Shown piece by piece: positions 8,695 to 18,320 of a stretch of DNA of 64,000 nucleotides (positions within the stretch are counted from its first letter, which is position 1; each line of letters opens with the position of its first letter). Under the pieces are notes generated by a model that searched no databases, was not told where the DNA came from, and saw only the letters and a list, made by a program, of their open reading frames with translations. The translations under genes were made by a program, and so were the position numbers. Location of the stretch: the NCBI RefSeq assembly GCF_007970805.1, contig NZ_CP042433.1:2852001-2916000 (forward strand), in the 5' to 3' direction. Source of the DNA: Flavisolibacter ginsenosidimutans. Its GTDB lineage: Bacteria; Bacteroidota; Bacteroidia; Chitinophagales; Chitinophagaceae.

Positions 8695-9357
8695 TTAAGA
8701 TCGTTTCTTTTCAAGTATGTCGTAGTACTCGGTTCCCGACGGTACGCCCCGCGGATCTGTAATCAGTTGAAAGCGAAAAACCTGGTTCTGGCGAAACGCA
8801 TCAATGACGCCTTTGAAGGCTGGATAAACTGCGTGGTTATCGCCTTTGATCATGTAGTTCACTTTAATGTTCTGGTCCGAGTGCTGACGAAACACGTCGT
8901 TTGCACTGGCTACCCATTGAGAAAGTTCGTTGTTTGTCGAATCAACCGGTATGCCCGTTTCCGGAACCTTTTGTCCTTCCAACGAAGCCTTCAGTTGGGA
9001 AAAGGGAACGCCTACAATCGGAACTTTTTTGAAAGCCGCTTTATCGGCCGGTGTTAATCCCAGGTTTTTTGCCGCATTAATTGAAGAGATCAGTTCATCG
9101 TAAAAGCCGTTGTTTTGATCGGGTTTCAAAAGGGTCATCGTAAAGAACACCCGGCCCGAAGAATCGAACGTCACCTGCAAGGCATCTTGCTCCTTCAACT
9201 TATCAGCCGATACGGATTTGGGTGTAACAACGGAAACTTTTTCCGGTGGTTTAAATTTTGTTGCCAGCATAAAAAACGACAGAATCAGGAACGCAACGTC
9301 CACAAAGGGCGTCATGTCGAAGTCTGTGCTTTTGCGCGGTATTTTGACACTTGGCAT
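8695..9357 (-). CDS. exbD: Biopolymer transporter ExbD (first paralogue)
   Basis: A 220-residue ExbD-family protein: N-terminal KIPRKSTDFDMTPFVDVAFL with the membrane aspartate in the TPFVDVAFL motif, then a single helix (LILSFFMLATKF) and a long periplasmic domain with VNYMIKGDNHAVYPAFKGVIDAF. It differs clearly from the following ExbD in the periplasmic part, so the two are old paralogues and not a recent duplication. It is separated from the second exbD by 18 nt, in the same operon. Confidence 0.9.
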   Translation of the reverse strand: MPSVKIPRKSTDFDMTPFVDVAFLILSFFMLATKFKPPEKVSVVTPKSVSADKLKEQDALQVTFDSSGRVFFTMTLLKPDQNNGFYDELISSINAAKNLGLTPADKAAFKKVPIVGVPFSQLKASLEGQKVPETGIPVDSTNNELSQWVASANDVFRQHSDQNIKVNYMIKGDNHAVYPAFKGVIDAFRQNQVFRFQLITDPRGVPSGTEYYDILEKKRS

Positions 9358-9419
9358 GTTTGAAAAAAATTTGATAATGAGAGTGAATTGTCTTCCTTAT
9401 TCCATAAACCCTTGCGCTC

Positions 9420-10289
9420 TTATTTGTACAAAGAGGCAAAAGATTGTGTTAAGGTGAAGCCTGATTCATCAATGCCGTAAGTAATGCTGTCAATCTTTGT
9501 GGTGAATACGTTGTACATGATGAGCGCCAAAGCCGATGTGCCGATACCGAGGGCCGTGTTGTACAAGGCTTCGGAGATACCAACCGCCAGGGCACTTGCG
9601 TCGCCACCACCGGATGCTTCACCAAGAGCAGAGAATGATTTAATCATACCGATTACCGTACCCAAAAGGGCGATCAATGTACCAACCGATGTAATGGTAG
9701 AAAGGAATACCAGGTTTTTAGAAAGCATTGGAAGCTCCAGGGCTGTCGCTTCTTCCACTTCTTTTTGAATGGCCAACACTTTCTGATCAGTATCCAAACC
9801 TTGTTCGGTAATCATTTCTTTGTAACGGCGCAAACCGGCTTTCATCACGTTAGCCACGGAACCGCGTTGCTTGTCGCATTCGCTCAACGCAGCGTCCACG
9901 TTGCGGTTGGCCAAATGGTATTGCACCTTGCGAATAAAATCGGCGATAGAGCCGTTGCCCAGCGCTTTGCTGATGGTTAAAAAACGCTCAATAGAAAAAG
10001 TTATCACCATCAGGAACATGCCAATCAGCAGCGGTACGATGATACCGCCTTCGTAAATGCGGTTAAAGGCGCCTTTGGGATTTCTATGCGTTGGCCAGAA
10101 CCAACCGTCGTGACCGGGTGTATTAAAACCGTTGGGGTTGCCCATTAAAAAACGCCAGATGCAATAACCGGCGATGACACAAAACACGGGTGCAACCCAC
10201 GAAATTGAATTGCTCGTTTTTTTTGCCTGTACGGATGTTGCCGCTTTCACTGTTGAAGTTGCACTTGCAGTCGGTCTAGACTCTGCCAT
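9420..10289 (-). CDS. exbB: MotA/TolQ/ExbB proton channel family protein
   Basis: A 289-residue protein with an N-terminal membrane helix (VAPVFCVIAGYCIWRFLM), a second at about residues 79-98, a cytoplasmic helical part, and two C-terminal helices containing the family-typical LVFLSTITSVGTLIALLGTV and SEALYNTALGIGTSALALIMYN. It is the channel part of the TonB motor and uses the inner-membrane proton gradient. It is the first gene of the operon. A 183-bp spacer separates it from the ABC permease gene and should hold the operon promoter. This spacer has AAGTTGAAGTTGAAAATTG-type wording but no clear TAnnTTTG box. Confidence 0.93.
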   Translation of the reverse strand: MAESRPTASATSTVKAATSVQAKKTSNSISWVAPVFCVIAGYCIWRFLMGNPNGFNTPGHDGWFWPTHRNPKGAFNRIYEGGIIVPLLIGMFLMVITFSIERFLTISKALGNGSIADFIRKVQYHLANRNVDAALSECDKQRGSVANVMKAGLRRYKEMITEQGLDTDQKVLAIQKEVEEATALELPMLSKNLVFLSTITSVGTLIALLGTVIGMIKSFSALGEASGGGDASALAVGISEALYNTALGIGTSALALIMYNVFTTKIDSITYGIDESGFTLTQSFASLYK

Positions 10290-10472
10290 GATTGTTGATT
10301 TTAAAAGTTGAAGTTGAAAATTGATTTGGGTTTCAGTCGCAATTCTACTGAAAAAATGAATTGATTGTTGACGTACTGATTTTTTTTTACTGACAGGAAC
10401 GAAAACTGAATTTAAATCCGGCTAAAGTTAAGAAGATAGTTGGCATTCGGGCTTTCCACCTAAATAAATTTC

Positions 10473-11741
10473 TTATTCGTAACGCAAGGCTTCAACAGGG
10501 TTTAAACGCCCCGCTTTTAACGCTGGATAAAGGCCTGCGGCCAAGCCCACAACCGTACAAATAACAACGCCGTATACGATCCAGTTCCAGGGAACAACAA
10601 AGGCTGTTTGCAACACTATACCAAACAAATTGCCCAACACAATTCCCAATGCAATGCCAACGACGGCCCCGGCCAAACTTAGCAAAACCGCCTCGGTTAA
10701 AAACTGGGTGTGGATGGATGAACGCTTTCCGCCGATGGCTTTTATCAGTCCCACTTCTTTGGTGCGTTCCGTAACCGCTACAAGCATGATGTTCATGAGC
10801 CCGATGGCAGCGCCAATTAAGGTGATGAGACCAATGATGGTAACGGCAGCCGTTATGTAACCCAAACTCTTCATGGCTTTCTCCGCGACGCTGTTGCTGC
10901 GTTCCAAAACAAAATTGCTCTCTTCCGTTACGGAAAGCTTTCGAACGTTTCGGAACGTTCCCTCCGCTTCGCCCATAGCTTGTTCTACCCGGTTGATGCC
11001 GCTTGTTTTTACACCAATGGCAAACGAGTTCGCAGCAAAGTATTGAGCCAGGTTTTTATAACCCACAATTGCCACATTGTCGCGGCTAAAGCCAAACGTG
11101 GATCCGCGGCTTTTCAATACTCCGATTATCTTGTACAGGCCGTTATTAATGCGCACCTCCTTGCCCGTTGCAATGGAAACATCATCGCCAAATAATTTTT
11201 TGGCAACGTCATATCCCAAGAGGCAAACAGCCGCTGTGGAAACAACATCGGCTCTGGATAAATTTCGACCCCCTTGTATGCTGAAGCCGTTTAAGTCAAG
11301 ATAATTTTCATCACCGCCAATTAAGGCAACAGTTGGGTTCGTTTTTCGTGAAGCGGTAGAGACGTTAGCATTGTTGCCCGCAAAATTCATCAAGCTTATC
11401 TGCGAAGGATAACGGTAAAGCATCGCAAAGCTTTCGGCTTCTTCCAAAGTAATGGGCCGGTTAAGGTTTGACTTCTTTTGTTGTTTTTCACTCTTGCGTT
11501 TTACGTTTAGTTCGCGGTTGTTGCTCACGCGAAAGCCGCGGTCTTTAAACCGGATGGTAAAACCATTAGCGCCCATGTTGGAAAAGCTCTCGGTAAGCTT
11601 TTGGTTCATTGCGCCAATGGCCGTGATGATACCTACCAATGCTGTTATACCGAGGGCGATAATGGCAACGGTAATGCCGCTTCGTAAACGATTGCTGCGA
11701 ACGGTGTGAAAGGAAAGAGATAGAAGATCGGCGAACTTCAT
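10473..11741 (-). CDS. MacB/FtsX-type ABC transporter permease
   Basis: A 422-residue protein with the standard layout of MacB-like permeases. An N-terminal cytoplasmic start and one membrane helix (ITVAIIALGITALVGIITAIGAM) are followed by a periplasmic domain of about 230 residues. Three C-terminal helices then carry the FtsX motif NIMLVAVTERTKEVGLIKAIGG, and the protein ends in the family-typical KAGRLNPVEALRYE. No ATPase gene is adjacent, so the partner is elsewhere. Likely substrates are lipoproteins, peptides or drugs, but nothing in the sequence decides. It is probably a single-gene unit between the nuo terminator and exbB. Confidence 0.88.
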   Translation of the reverse strand: MKFADLLSLSFHTVRSNRLRSGITVAIIALGITALVGIITAIGAMNQKLTESFSNMGANGFTIRFKDRGFRVSNNRELNVKRKSEKQQKKSNLNRPITLEEAESFAMLYRYPSQISLMNFAGNNANVSTASRKTNPTVALIGGDENYLDLNGFSIQGGRNLSRADVVSTAAVCLLGYDVAKKLFGDDVSIATGKEVRINNGLYKIIGVLKSRGSTFGFSRDNVAIVGYKNLAQYFAANSFAIGVKTSGINRVEQAMGEAEGTFRNVRKLSVTEESNFVLERSNSVAEKAMKSLGYITAAVTIIGLITLIGAAIGLMNIMLVAVTERTKEVGLIKAIGGKRSSIHTQFLTEAVLLSLAGAVVGIALGIVLGNLFGIVLQTAFVVPWNWIVYGVVICTVVGLAAGLYPALKAGRLNPVEALRYE

Positions 11742-11800
11742 TTATGAAACCGAAGATAGTCGGGAGAAGCGATTAGTCAGTAGCCGTCCAATATAATCGT

Positions 11801-11835
11801 TCAAACTAAAACCTCTCTGGATTTCAGAGAGGTTT
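11801..11835 (-). terminator. Rho-independent terminator of the nuo operon
   Basis: An 11-bp perfect inverted repeat AAACCTCTCTG/CAGAGAGGTTT with a 5-nt loop, followed on the minus strand by a short T-rich stretch (TTTAGTTTGA). It lies 28 nt past the nuoN stop. Confidence 0.8.
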
Positions 11836-11863
11836 CTATCGAAATAACGATTTGTTACCCGCC

Positions 11864-13231
11864 TTAAAAGTACAACCAGTAAAGAAGCAGATTGGGATAT
11901 ACCCCAAGAATAACCGTTATGGCCGCCACGGCCACAAGCGTAACTTTAAAGCCCATAGAAACAGAAGGCAGCGTAGCCGTTCCATCCTTAAAGTACATGG
12001 CCTGAATGAGCCGGAAATAATAGTAAACAGAAATAGCCGCCATCAGTACGGCAAAGACGGCTAGCCACACGTTGCCCACCGATACGGTTGCGCTCAACAT
12101 GTAAAACTTTGAAAGGAAACCAGCCGTTAACGGAATACCCGCTAATGAAAGTAAAAAGATGACCAGGGTTGCGGCCACAAGCGGCTGTTGTTTGGCAAAG
12201 CCGTTGAAGCCGTCAAAGGTGTAATCTTTCATTTTAGCCAGCACCGCAAAAATGCCGATAGTCGCTAACGAATAAGCCGCGCCGTAAAGCAACAAACCTT
12301 CCTTTGCTTCGGCAGTAAGGGTATAAACGGCTAGCATCATAAAGCCCGCCTGCGAAATGGACGAATAAGCCAACATGCGCTTGACGCTTTGTTGAAAAAC
12401 GGCCGTAATGTTGCCAATAAATAAAGTGGCCGCAACGACAATGGCAACGATCAATTTCCATTCGCCGCCGATAGTGCGGAAGGCATCGGAAAACAAACGC
12501 ATGAAAGCGATAAAGCCCGCAGCCTTTACCACCGTTGCCATGAAAGACGTGATCACCGTTGGCGCACCGTCATAAACATCCGGGGTCCAAAAATGAAAAG
12601 GCGCCGCCGATACTTTAAACGAAAGCGCAAAAAGCAAAAACAACAAGCCCGTTACAAACAAGACCGGCACTTTGCCTTCGGGCAGAATGATGTTCACGGT
12701 ACTGAAGGTTCCCGCCGCTCCGTAAATCAACGCAATGCCCATCAGCATCAGTCCCGTTGAAAAAGAACCCATCAAAAAATATTTCAGCGAAGCCTCGTTG
12801 CTTTTGAGGCTTCGCTTGTCGCTTCCCGTCAAAATATACAGTGGAATGGACATGATTTCGATGCCCAAAAAAAGCATGAGCAGCGATTGGAAAGAAGCCG
12901 AAATGATCACGCCGCTCAATACAAAAAAGATAAGCGCAAAATAATCGGAATAATTTAGGCCAATCTTCTCCATATCTCTTGCCGACAAAAGAAAAAACAC
13001 CAGCGTTGACACCGTTGCAATCAAGGTAAAGAGAAGTGCAAAATGATCAAACGATAACATGCCCCCCGTGTTGATGTGGAAGAAGGCGATGCCGCGCAAT
13101 TCAAATACAGCACTGACGATGACAAGCGAAAGAAGCGCCAATGCCAGCGATCGCACCGCGCTGTTCTTCAGGCCAAAGCCACTGAACATCATGATCACAC
13201 CTGAAACCGCCGAAAAAATTATTGCGTTCAT
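11864..13231 (-). CDS. nuoN: NADH-quinone oxidoreductase subunit N
   Basis: A 455-residue antiporter-like subunit of complex I. The chosen start (MNAIIFSAVSGVIMMFSGF) is one base beyond the nuoM stop; a longer frame overlaps nuoM and lacks family similarity. It has about 14 membrane helices, the helix motif GIEIMSIPLYIL with its glutamate, and the proton-channel segment FKVSAAPFHFWTPDVYDGAP with its lysine. It pumps protons in the membrane arm next to NuoM. It is the last gene of the operon. Confidence 0.95.
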   Translation of the reverse strand: MNAIIFSAVSGVIMMFSGFGLKNSAVRSLALALLSLVIVSAVFELRGIAFFHINTGGMLSFDHFALLFTLIATVSTLVFFLLSARDMEKIGLNYSDYFALIFFVLSGVIISASFQSLLMLFLGIEIMSIPLYILTGSDKRSLKSNEASLKYFLMGSFSTGLMLMGIALIYGAAGTFSTVNIILPEGKVPVLFVTGLLFLLFALSFKVSAAPFHFWTPDVYDGAPTVITSFMATVVKAAGFIAFMRLFSDAFRTIGGEWKLIVAIVVAATLFIGNITAVFQQSVKRMLAYSSISQAGFMMLAVYTLTAEAKEGLLLYGAAYSLATIGIFAVLAKMKDYTFDGFNGFAKQQPLVAATLVIFLLSLAGIPLTAGFLSKFYMLSATVSVGNVWLAVFAVLMAAISVYYYFRLIQAMYFKDGTATLPSVSMGFKVTLVAVAAITVILGVYPNLLLYWLYF

Positions 13232-13232
13232 A

Positions 13233-14717
13233 TTATCTGGAAAGAGTTTGAGACAATGCCTTGGTTGACGTGTTGATAATTGATTCTGCAAAGCCGTTGG
13301 TGATGTTCAGCAAAGGTTGCGGATAAACGCCGAAGGCAAACACCAGAACAACCAGAATGCTCAACGCCAGCTTTTCGGACAAGCGAATATCCACCGCATT
13401 CGCAGTGCGTTCGTTCACCTCGCCAAAGAAAACTTTTTGAATCATGGTGAGCATGTACACCGCAGCCAGAATAATGCTCAATAAAGCAAACACGGTGAAC
13501 ACAACGTTGTACTTCGTAAGCGTTGTACCAAAGATGCCGCTGAACATCATGAACTCACCCACAAAAGCATTGGTCAGCGGAAGCGAAATATTGGCCAGTG
13601 CCATCACCACCAACAAAATGGCGAGCGAAGGCGCCTTGGCCGCAAGGCCACCAAGCTCCGAAAGTTTGCGTGTACCAAATTGGCGCTCGATTAATTCCAC
13701 AACGATCCACAAGCCAATGATATTGATGCCGTGGTTAAACATCTGCATCATCACACCCTGCAAAGCAATGTGTGTTTCAGAAAAAATAGCCAGCGCCATA
13801 ATGCCGATGTGCGCAATGGAAGAGTAAGCGATCAGGCGTTTTAAATCGTTTTGCTGAATGGCAAGTATGGAGGCATAAACAACACCGATAACGGCCAGGG
13901 TTGAAACCACATCGCCCCAGCTCCAAGCCGCATTCGGCACCACCGGCATTACCCAGCGAATCATGCCGTACACGCCCATTTTCACCATCAAACCACTTAA
14001 CACCATGGTTACCGCTGTTGGCGATTGCTCGTAAGTATCGGGCTGCCAGGTGTGAAAGGGAAAGATGGGCATCTTCACCGCAAAGGCGCCGAAGAGCAGC
14101 CAAAACACCAGCGATTGGTTCCAGCCTTTTATTTCTGCAAGACGATAAAACGATTCAATGGAAAAAGAACGGTCGGGTGTAAGAAAATAGAGATACAAAA
14201 GCCCAATGAGCATGAGCACCGAGCCGGTAAATGTGTAAATGAAAAACTTGAACGTTGCCTGTACTCTTCTTTCACCGCCCCAACCCGAACACAAAAAGTA
14301 AACAGGTATCAAAGCCAACTCCCAAAAGAAATAAAAGGCCAGTGCGTCCATTGACGTGAACACGCCAATCAAACCGGCTTGCGTGAGCAACATCAAACCA
14401 AAAAAGTTATAGGGCTTGCGGTAAGTCGAGTTCCAGGTGGAGAGGAAAATGACAGGATAAGCAACGGCCGTGAGCAGGCAAAGAATCTTTCCCAGGCCAT
14501 CCAGCTTTAGCGCAAAATTTGAATTGAGCGTTCCCAGCCACGGCGTAGAATATTGTAAAGAAGTTTCAGCGGTTGATGAAACATTGCCTACGATTGCAAG
14601 CGCAAGCGCCACAAAAGAAACCAACAAAGCCCAACCGCGAATAGCCTTGTCTTCTCTAAGAAAAAAAGAAACAAGCCCGCCGATTAATGGAACCAAAAAA
14701 AGTAACAGTACAATCAT
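13233..14717 (-). CDS. nuoM: NADH-quinone oxidoreductase subunit M
   Basis: A 494-residue proton-pumping subunit of the membrane arm, of normal length. Family motifs visible are FFWELALIPVYFL (key glutamate), FAVKMPIFPFHTWQPDTYEQ (key lysine), and SSIAHIGIMALAIF. It is separated from nuoN by 1 nt and from nuoL by a 67-nt spacer made of a CAAAA-type repeat word. Confidence 0.96.
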   Translation of the reverse strand: MIVLLLFLVPLIGGLVSFFLREDKAIRGWALLVSFVALALAIVGNVSSTAETSLQYSTPWLGTLNSNFALKLDGLGKILCLLTAVAYPVIFLSTWNSTYRKPYNFFGLMLLTQAGLIGVFTSMDALAFYFFWELALIPVYFLCSGWGGERRVQATFKFFIYTFTGSVLMLIGLLYLYFLTPDRSFSIESFYRLAEIKGWNQSLVFWLLFGAFAVKMPIFPFHTWQPDTYEQSPTAVTMVLSGLMVKMGVYGMIRWVMPVVPNAAWSWGDVVSTLAVIGVVYASILAIQQNDLKRLIAYSSIAHIGIMALAIFSETHIALQGVMMQMFNHGINIIGLWIVVELIERQFGTRKLSELGGLAAKAPSLAILLVVMALANISLPLTNAFVGEFMMFSGIFGTTLTKYNVVFTVFALLSIILAAVYMLTMIQKVFFGEVNERTANAVDIRLSEKLALSILVVLVFAFGVYPQPLLNITNGFAESIINTSTKALSQTLSR

Positions 14718-14784
14718 ATTAAGTCAAAATGCAAAAATCAAAACGCAAAAACTAGCCTCGTTTTGACTTTTTACTTTTTAATTT
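14718..14784. repeat. Intergenic CAAAAT/TTTTGACTTTTTA repeat word between nuoL and nuoM
   Basis: The whole nuoL-nuoM spacer is a low-complexity phrase: a part rich in CAAAATGCAAAAATC, a short unique centre, and then TTTTGACTTTTTACTTTTTA. The halves are partly self-complementary. Near-identical phrases stand in the nuoF-VOC gap (22085-22150) and, in related wording, at 26101-26195, 34349-34381, 45843-45880 and 46326-46375. Confidence 0.7.
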
Positions 14785-16701
14785 TTATTTCCGCAGAAAG
14801 AACTGCACAATAAACAACAACACCATGCTAATCACCATCAGCAGCACGTAAGCGCCTACCTGTCCGCTTTGCAGCCAGCGCAGTTGCCGGCTTCCGTAAT
14901 TAACAAGCCTTCCTACACCGTTTACCATGGCGTCAATGGTGCCGCGTTCGATAAACGTGTTTACTGCTTTGCCCAAGCTGTTCAATGGCTTTACAACGAT
15001 GGCGTCGTAGAGTTCATCCACGTACCATTTGTTTTCCAGCGTGCGGGCAAGCGGCGTTTCCTTTTCTTCCTTATATCTTCTGTAACGACTCCAGGCAATC
15101 ACGATGGCGATCACTGCAACCGCAGTCGTTAATCCCATCAACATCCATTCGGTAGAATGCGAAACAGCTGCGCCTTCGTTAACCGGAATCACAGGGCTTA
15201 AAAAGGCCGTCAGTTTTTCGCCGCCGCGCATGAACACTCCCGGAACGTTTACAAAGCCGCCCACAATGGAAAGCACCGCAAGAACGATGAGCGGGATCGT
15301 CATGGCCGCGGGGCTTTCGTGAATGTGATGCCGTTGTTCTTCCGTACCTCTAAAGGTTCCGCTAAAGGTGATGAACAGCAAGCGGAACATATAAAATGCG
15401 GTAAGGCCTGCGGTAAGCAAACCAATCACCCACAAAATTTTGTTGTGCTCAAAAGCACTTAGCAAAATGGCGTCTTTTGAAAAGAAACCGCTCAGCGGCG
15501 CAATGCCCGCAATGGCCAAACAGCCAATTAAAAACGTTGTGTAAGTAACGGGCAAGGCTTTGCGCAGGCCGCCCATGGCGCGAATGTCCTGATTGCCGCT
15601 GACGGCATGAATCACAGAGCCAGAGCCAAGAAACAAAAGGGCTTTAAAGAAGGCATGCGTCATGACGTGAAATACCGCGGCTATGTAAGCGCCGGTTCCC
15701 AGTGCCAGAAACATATACCCGAGTTGACTGACCGTTGAATAAGCCAACACTTTTTTAATGTCGTTTTGACGAAGTGCTATCGTTGCTGCAAGCAAGGCCG
15801 TAGCCGCGCCAATAATGGCCACAACGTTCAGCGTAATTGGCGCTAATGAATAGAGTGCGTTGCTGCGGGCTATCATGTAAATGCCGGCAGTCACCATCGT
15901 TGCCGCGTGGATTAACGCAGACACCGGCGTAGGACCGGCCATGGCATCGGGCAACCAGGTGTACAAAGGAATTTGCGTACTCTTGCCCGTTGCACCCAAA
16001 AACAACAACAGTGTAATGCCGATTAAATCTTTTGTAGAAAAGCTTGAAAGATGCAAAAAGACGTCGGTGAAATTGGTGGTGTGCACTTTTGAAATGATCC
16101 AGAAGATAGCGAGCAGAAACCCAAAGTCGCCGATGCGGTTCATCACAAAAGCCTTCTTGGCAGCCTTTGTATAATCAATGTTTTTAAACCAGTAACCAAT
16201 CAACAAATAAGAACAAAGTCCCACGCCTTCCCAACCGATGAACATGATGACGTAATTGGCGCCCATCACCAGCAGCAACATCGAGAACACAAACAAATTC
16301 AAATAAGCGAAGTAGCGGCCGAAGTGCTCCCGCTTTTCTTCGTGCATGTAAGCCGTTGAATAAAGATGGATGAGAAAACCAACGCCGGTAATGATTAATA
16401 AAAAGAGAGACGAAAGTTGGTCAATCTGAAACGCGAAGGGGACTTTTAAATCACCAACGTTGATAAAATCAAAATAACGAAGAACGGGATTGCCAACGAT
16501 TCTTGCACTGGAGCTAATGGCTTGTCCGCCGCCGATGGCATCAAGGTTAAAAAAAGCGTAAAGGCTAATGATGAAGGAAGCCAGAACCGTTCCGCTGCCA
16601 ATCACGCCAATCAATCCTTTGCTAAGTTGCCTGCGCAACAAGCCGTTAATCAAAAAACCCAGAAAAGGCAAAAGCGGTATGAGTAAAATTAAGTTCTTCA
16701 T
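14785..16701 (-). CDS. nuoL: NADH-quinone oxidoreductase subunit L
   Basis: A 638-residue subunit, the distal proton pump of complex I. Motifs visible are GWEGVGLCSYLLIGYW near residue 155, the channel segment ATGKSTQIPLYTWLPDAMAG, PTPVSALIHAATMVTAG, and a long C-terminal part corresponding to the lateral helix and final transmembrane helix that clamp NuoM and NuoN. Length and order match the family. The start (MKNLILLIPLLPFLGFLING) is typical. Confidence 0.97.
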   Translation of the reverse strand: MKNLILLIPLLPFLGFLINGLLRRQLSKGLIGVIGSGTVLASFIISLYAFFNLDAIGGGQAISSSARIVGNPVLRYFDFINVGDLKVPFAFQIDQLSSLFLLIITGVGFLIHLYSTAYMHEEKREHFGRYFAYLNLFVFSMLLLVMGANYVIMFIGWEGVGLCSYLLIGYWFKNIDYTKAAKKAFVMNRIGDFGFLLAIFWIISKVHTTNFTDVFLHLSSFSTKDLIGITLLLFLGATGKSTQIPLYTWLPDAMAGPTPVSALIHAATMVTAGIYMIARSNALYSLAPITLNVVAIIGAATALLAATIALRQNDIKKVLAYSTVSQLGYMFLALGTGAYIAAVFHVMTHAFFKALLFLGSGSVIHAVSGNQDIRAMGGLRKALPVTYTTFLIGCLAIAGIAPLSGFFSKDAILLSAFEHNKILWVIGLLTAGLTAFYMFRLLFITFSGTFRGTEEQRHHIHESPAAMTIPLIVLAVLSIVGGFVNVPGVFMRGGEKLTAFLSPVIPVNEGAAVSHSTEWMLMGLTTAVAVIAIVIAWSRYRRYKEEKETPLARTLENKWYVDELYDAIVVKPLNSLGKAVNTFIERGTIDAMVNGVGRLVNYGSRQLRWLQSGQVGAYVLLMVISMVLLFIVQFFLRK

Positions 16702-16705
16702 ATTT

Positions 16706-16767
16706 GAGCTATCAGCTGTCAGCTATCGGCAATCAGCTGAATGCTGACAGCTGATAGCTGAAGGCTG
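16706..16767. repeat. TATCAGC-type palindromic intergenic repeat between nuoK and nuoL
   Basis: The spacer contains a perfect 16-bp inverted repeat (AGCTATCAGCTGTCAG and its complement, 21-nt loop), itself built from the repeated word AGCTATCAGC. The same wording occurs at 19366-19402 and 38596-38690. In the operon mRNA it would fold into a strong hairpin, but no T run follows. Confidence 0.75.
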
Positions 16768-16768
16768 C

Positions 16769-17098
16769 TTAATGTTTTAGTCTGTTCAAAAAGTTTACGT
16801 CCACCGAATGCGTGTTGCGGTACAGCATCACAATAATGGCCAAACCCACGCTGACTTCCGCCGCGGCTACTACCATGATGAAGAATACGAACAACTGTCC
16901 GTCTATGCCCGCCGTTGCGTTCGTTGCCTTGCCGGCCAGGTAATGCATTTTTGAAAATGCCACGAGCAACAGGTTTGTCGCGTTCAGCATCAGTTCGATG
17001 CACATGAATATAATGATGGCGTTGCGGCGGGTGAGCACACCCACAATGCCGATGACGAACAAGGCAACGGAAAGGAAGATGTAATATTTTATGTCCAT
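16769..17098 (-). CDS. nuoK: NADH-quinone oxidoreductase subunit K
   Basis: A 109-residue, three-helix subunit of the membrane arm (E. coli NuoK is about 100 residues). The conserved glutamate of helix 2 is in [18 protein letters not shown], and the third helix shows [23 protein letters not shown] with the second conserved glutamate. It lies 14 nt downstream of nuoJ. Confidence 0.96.
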   Translation of the reverse strand: MDIKYYIFLSVALFVIGIVGVLTRRNAIIIFMCIELMLNATNLLLVAFSKMHYLAGKATNATAGIDGQLFVFFIMVVAAAEVSVGLAIIVMLYRNTHSVDVNFLNRLKH

Positions 17099-17112
17099 GA
17101 TTTGCTTTCGGT

Positions 17113-17685
17113 TTACGAAACGGATTCGGAAACGTTCATTTCGTTTTGAATCGCTTCTACCTTTTTGATTTCTTCGTGTACAGGACTTTTCTCCTCACGC
17201 TTGCCGATGATCACCGCTCCCACCATTGCGCTTAAAAAAAGAATGCTTGCGATTTCGAACGGTACCACGTAATGCGTAAACAGTTCCCGCCCGAGGTTTT
17301 GAATAAGGCCAATATCACCGCTGCCCAATTCCGTCATGCGTGTTTCGGTGTTGCGCAAAGCCGCTACCAACACCAGCAACAAGCAACCACCCGCAACGGC
17401 GCCCGCCAGTTTGAGCCATTTGCTTTTTTGCGGCTCGGTGTCTTTGCTCAAATTCATGAGCATAATAACGAAGAGAAACAAAACCATGATGGCGCCAGCG
17501 TAAACAATGATGTTCACAATGGCGAGAAATTGTGCGTTCAGCAAAAGATAATGACCGGAAATGGTGAAGAAGGTGACAATGAGCCAAAGCACACTGTACA
17601 CCGGATTTTTGCTGGTAATCACCATCAACGCACTAAAGAGTGCCAGTGCGGTGAGTGCCCAAAAAAGAATTTGTGTAATGCCCAT
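17113..17685 (-). CDS. nuoJ: NADH-quinone oxidoreductase subunit J
   Basis: A 190-residue, five-helix subunit of the membrane arm. The family pattern [14 protein letters not shown] and the helix-3 segment [24 protein letters not shown] (with the pi-bulge region) are visible. The charged C-terminal tail after helix 5 ([16 protein letters not shown]) is soluble. It is tightly packed between nuoI and nuoK. Confidence 0.95.
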   Translation of the reverse strand: MGITQILFWALTALALFSALMVITSKNPVYSVLWLIVTFFTISGHYLLLNAQFLAIVNIIVYAGAIMVLFLFVIMLMNLSKDTEPQKSKWLKLAGAVAGGCLLLVLVAALRNTETRMTELGSGDIGLIQNLGRELFTHYVVPFEIASILFLSAMVGAVIIGKREEKSPVHEEIKKVEAIQNEMNVSESVS

Positions 17686-17700
17686 GCAGTTGGTTAAATA

Positions 17701-18249
17701 TTATTTCACACCCGTTCCAATTGTGCCCTTGGCTTTCTCGTAGGCCTCGCGGTCGGTTGTTGGATCGGGAATCAGCAAATCTTCTTTTTTATAAATAAAG
17801 CCCTTGCGGCCATAGTTAGCCGGCGCAACGGTTTGCGTTAGGTAAATGGCGTCTTTCGGGCAAGCCTCTTCGCACAAGCCACAGAAAATGCAGCGCAACA
17901 TGTTTATCTCGTATTTGGCCGCATATTTTTCTTCGCGGAACAAGTGTTCTTCACCGGGCTGACGTTCGGCGGCTTCCATTGTAATGGCCTCTGCCGGACA
18001 AGCCACGGCACAAAGGCCGCAGGCGGTGCAGCGTTCGCGGCCTTCCTCGTCGCGGTTTAAAATGTGCAGGCCGCGAAACACAGAGGGAAACGGACGCTGC
18101 TGTTCCGGGTAACTAATTGTGGGTTTCTTCTTGAACAAGTGCGAGAACGTAATGCCCATGCCTTTAAAGATGGAAGGCAGGTAAAGCTTTTCCATCAGCG
18201 TCATCGGCTTGCGTTCGACTTGTTTTTTTCTATTGGTTAACGCTTGCAT
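17701..18249 (-). CDS. nuoI: NADH-quinone oxidoreductase subunit I (2x 4Fe-4S)
   Basis: A 182-residue ferredoxin-like subunit carrying clusters N6a and N6b. Two complete cluster motifs are present: CTACGLCAVACP and CIFCGLCEEACP. The N-terminus has a basic amphipathic stretch that anchors it to the membrane arm, and GMGITFSHLFKKKPTISYPE is family-typical. A nearby internal methionine (MTLMEKLYL) is a possible alternative start. The gap to nuoH is 71 nt. Confidence 0.96.
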   Translation of the reverse strand: MQALTNRKKQVERKPMTLMEKLYLPSIFKGMGITFSHLFKKKPTISYPEQQRPFPSVFRGLHILNRDEEGRERCTACGLCAVACPAEAITMEAAERQPGEEHLFREEKYAAKYEINMLRCIFCGLCEEACPKDAIYLTQTVAPANYGRKGFIYKKEDLLIPDPTTDREAYEKAKGTIGTGVK

Positions 18250-18320
18250 TAAATTTCTCTTCTCCTTTTTAACGGCCGCAAAATTAGCCGTTTTGCTTCA
18301 GGCATTTGCCGGAAAACAGT

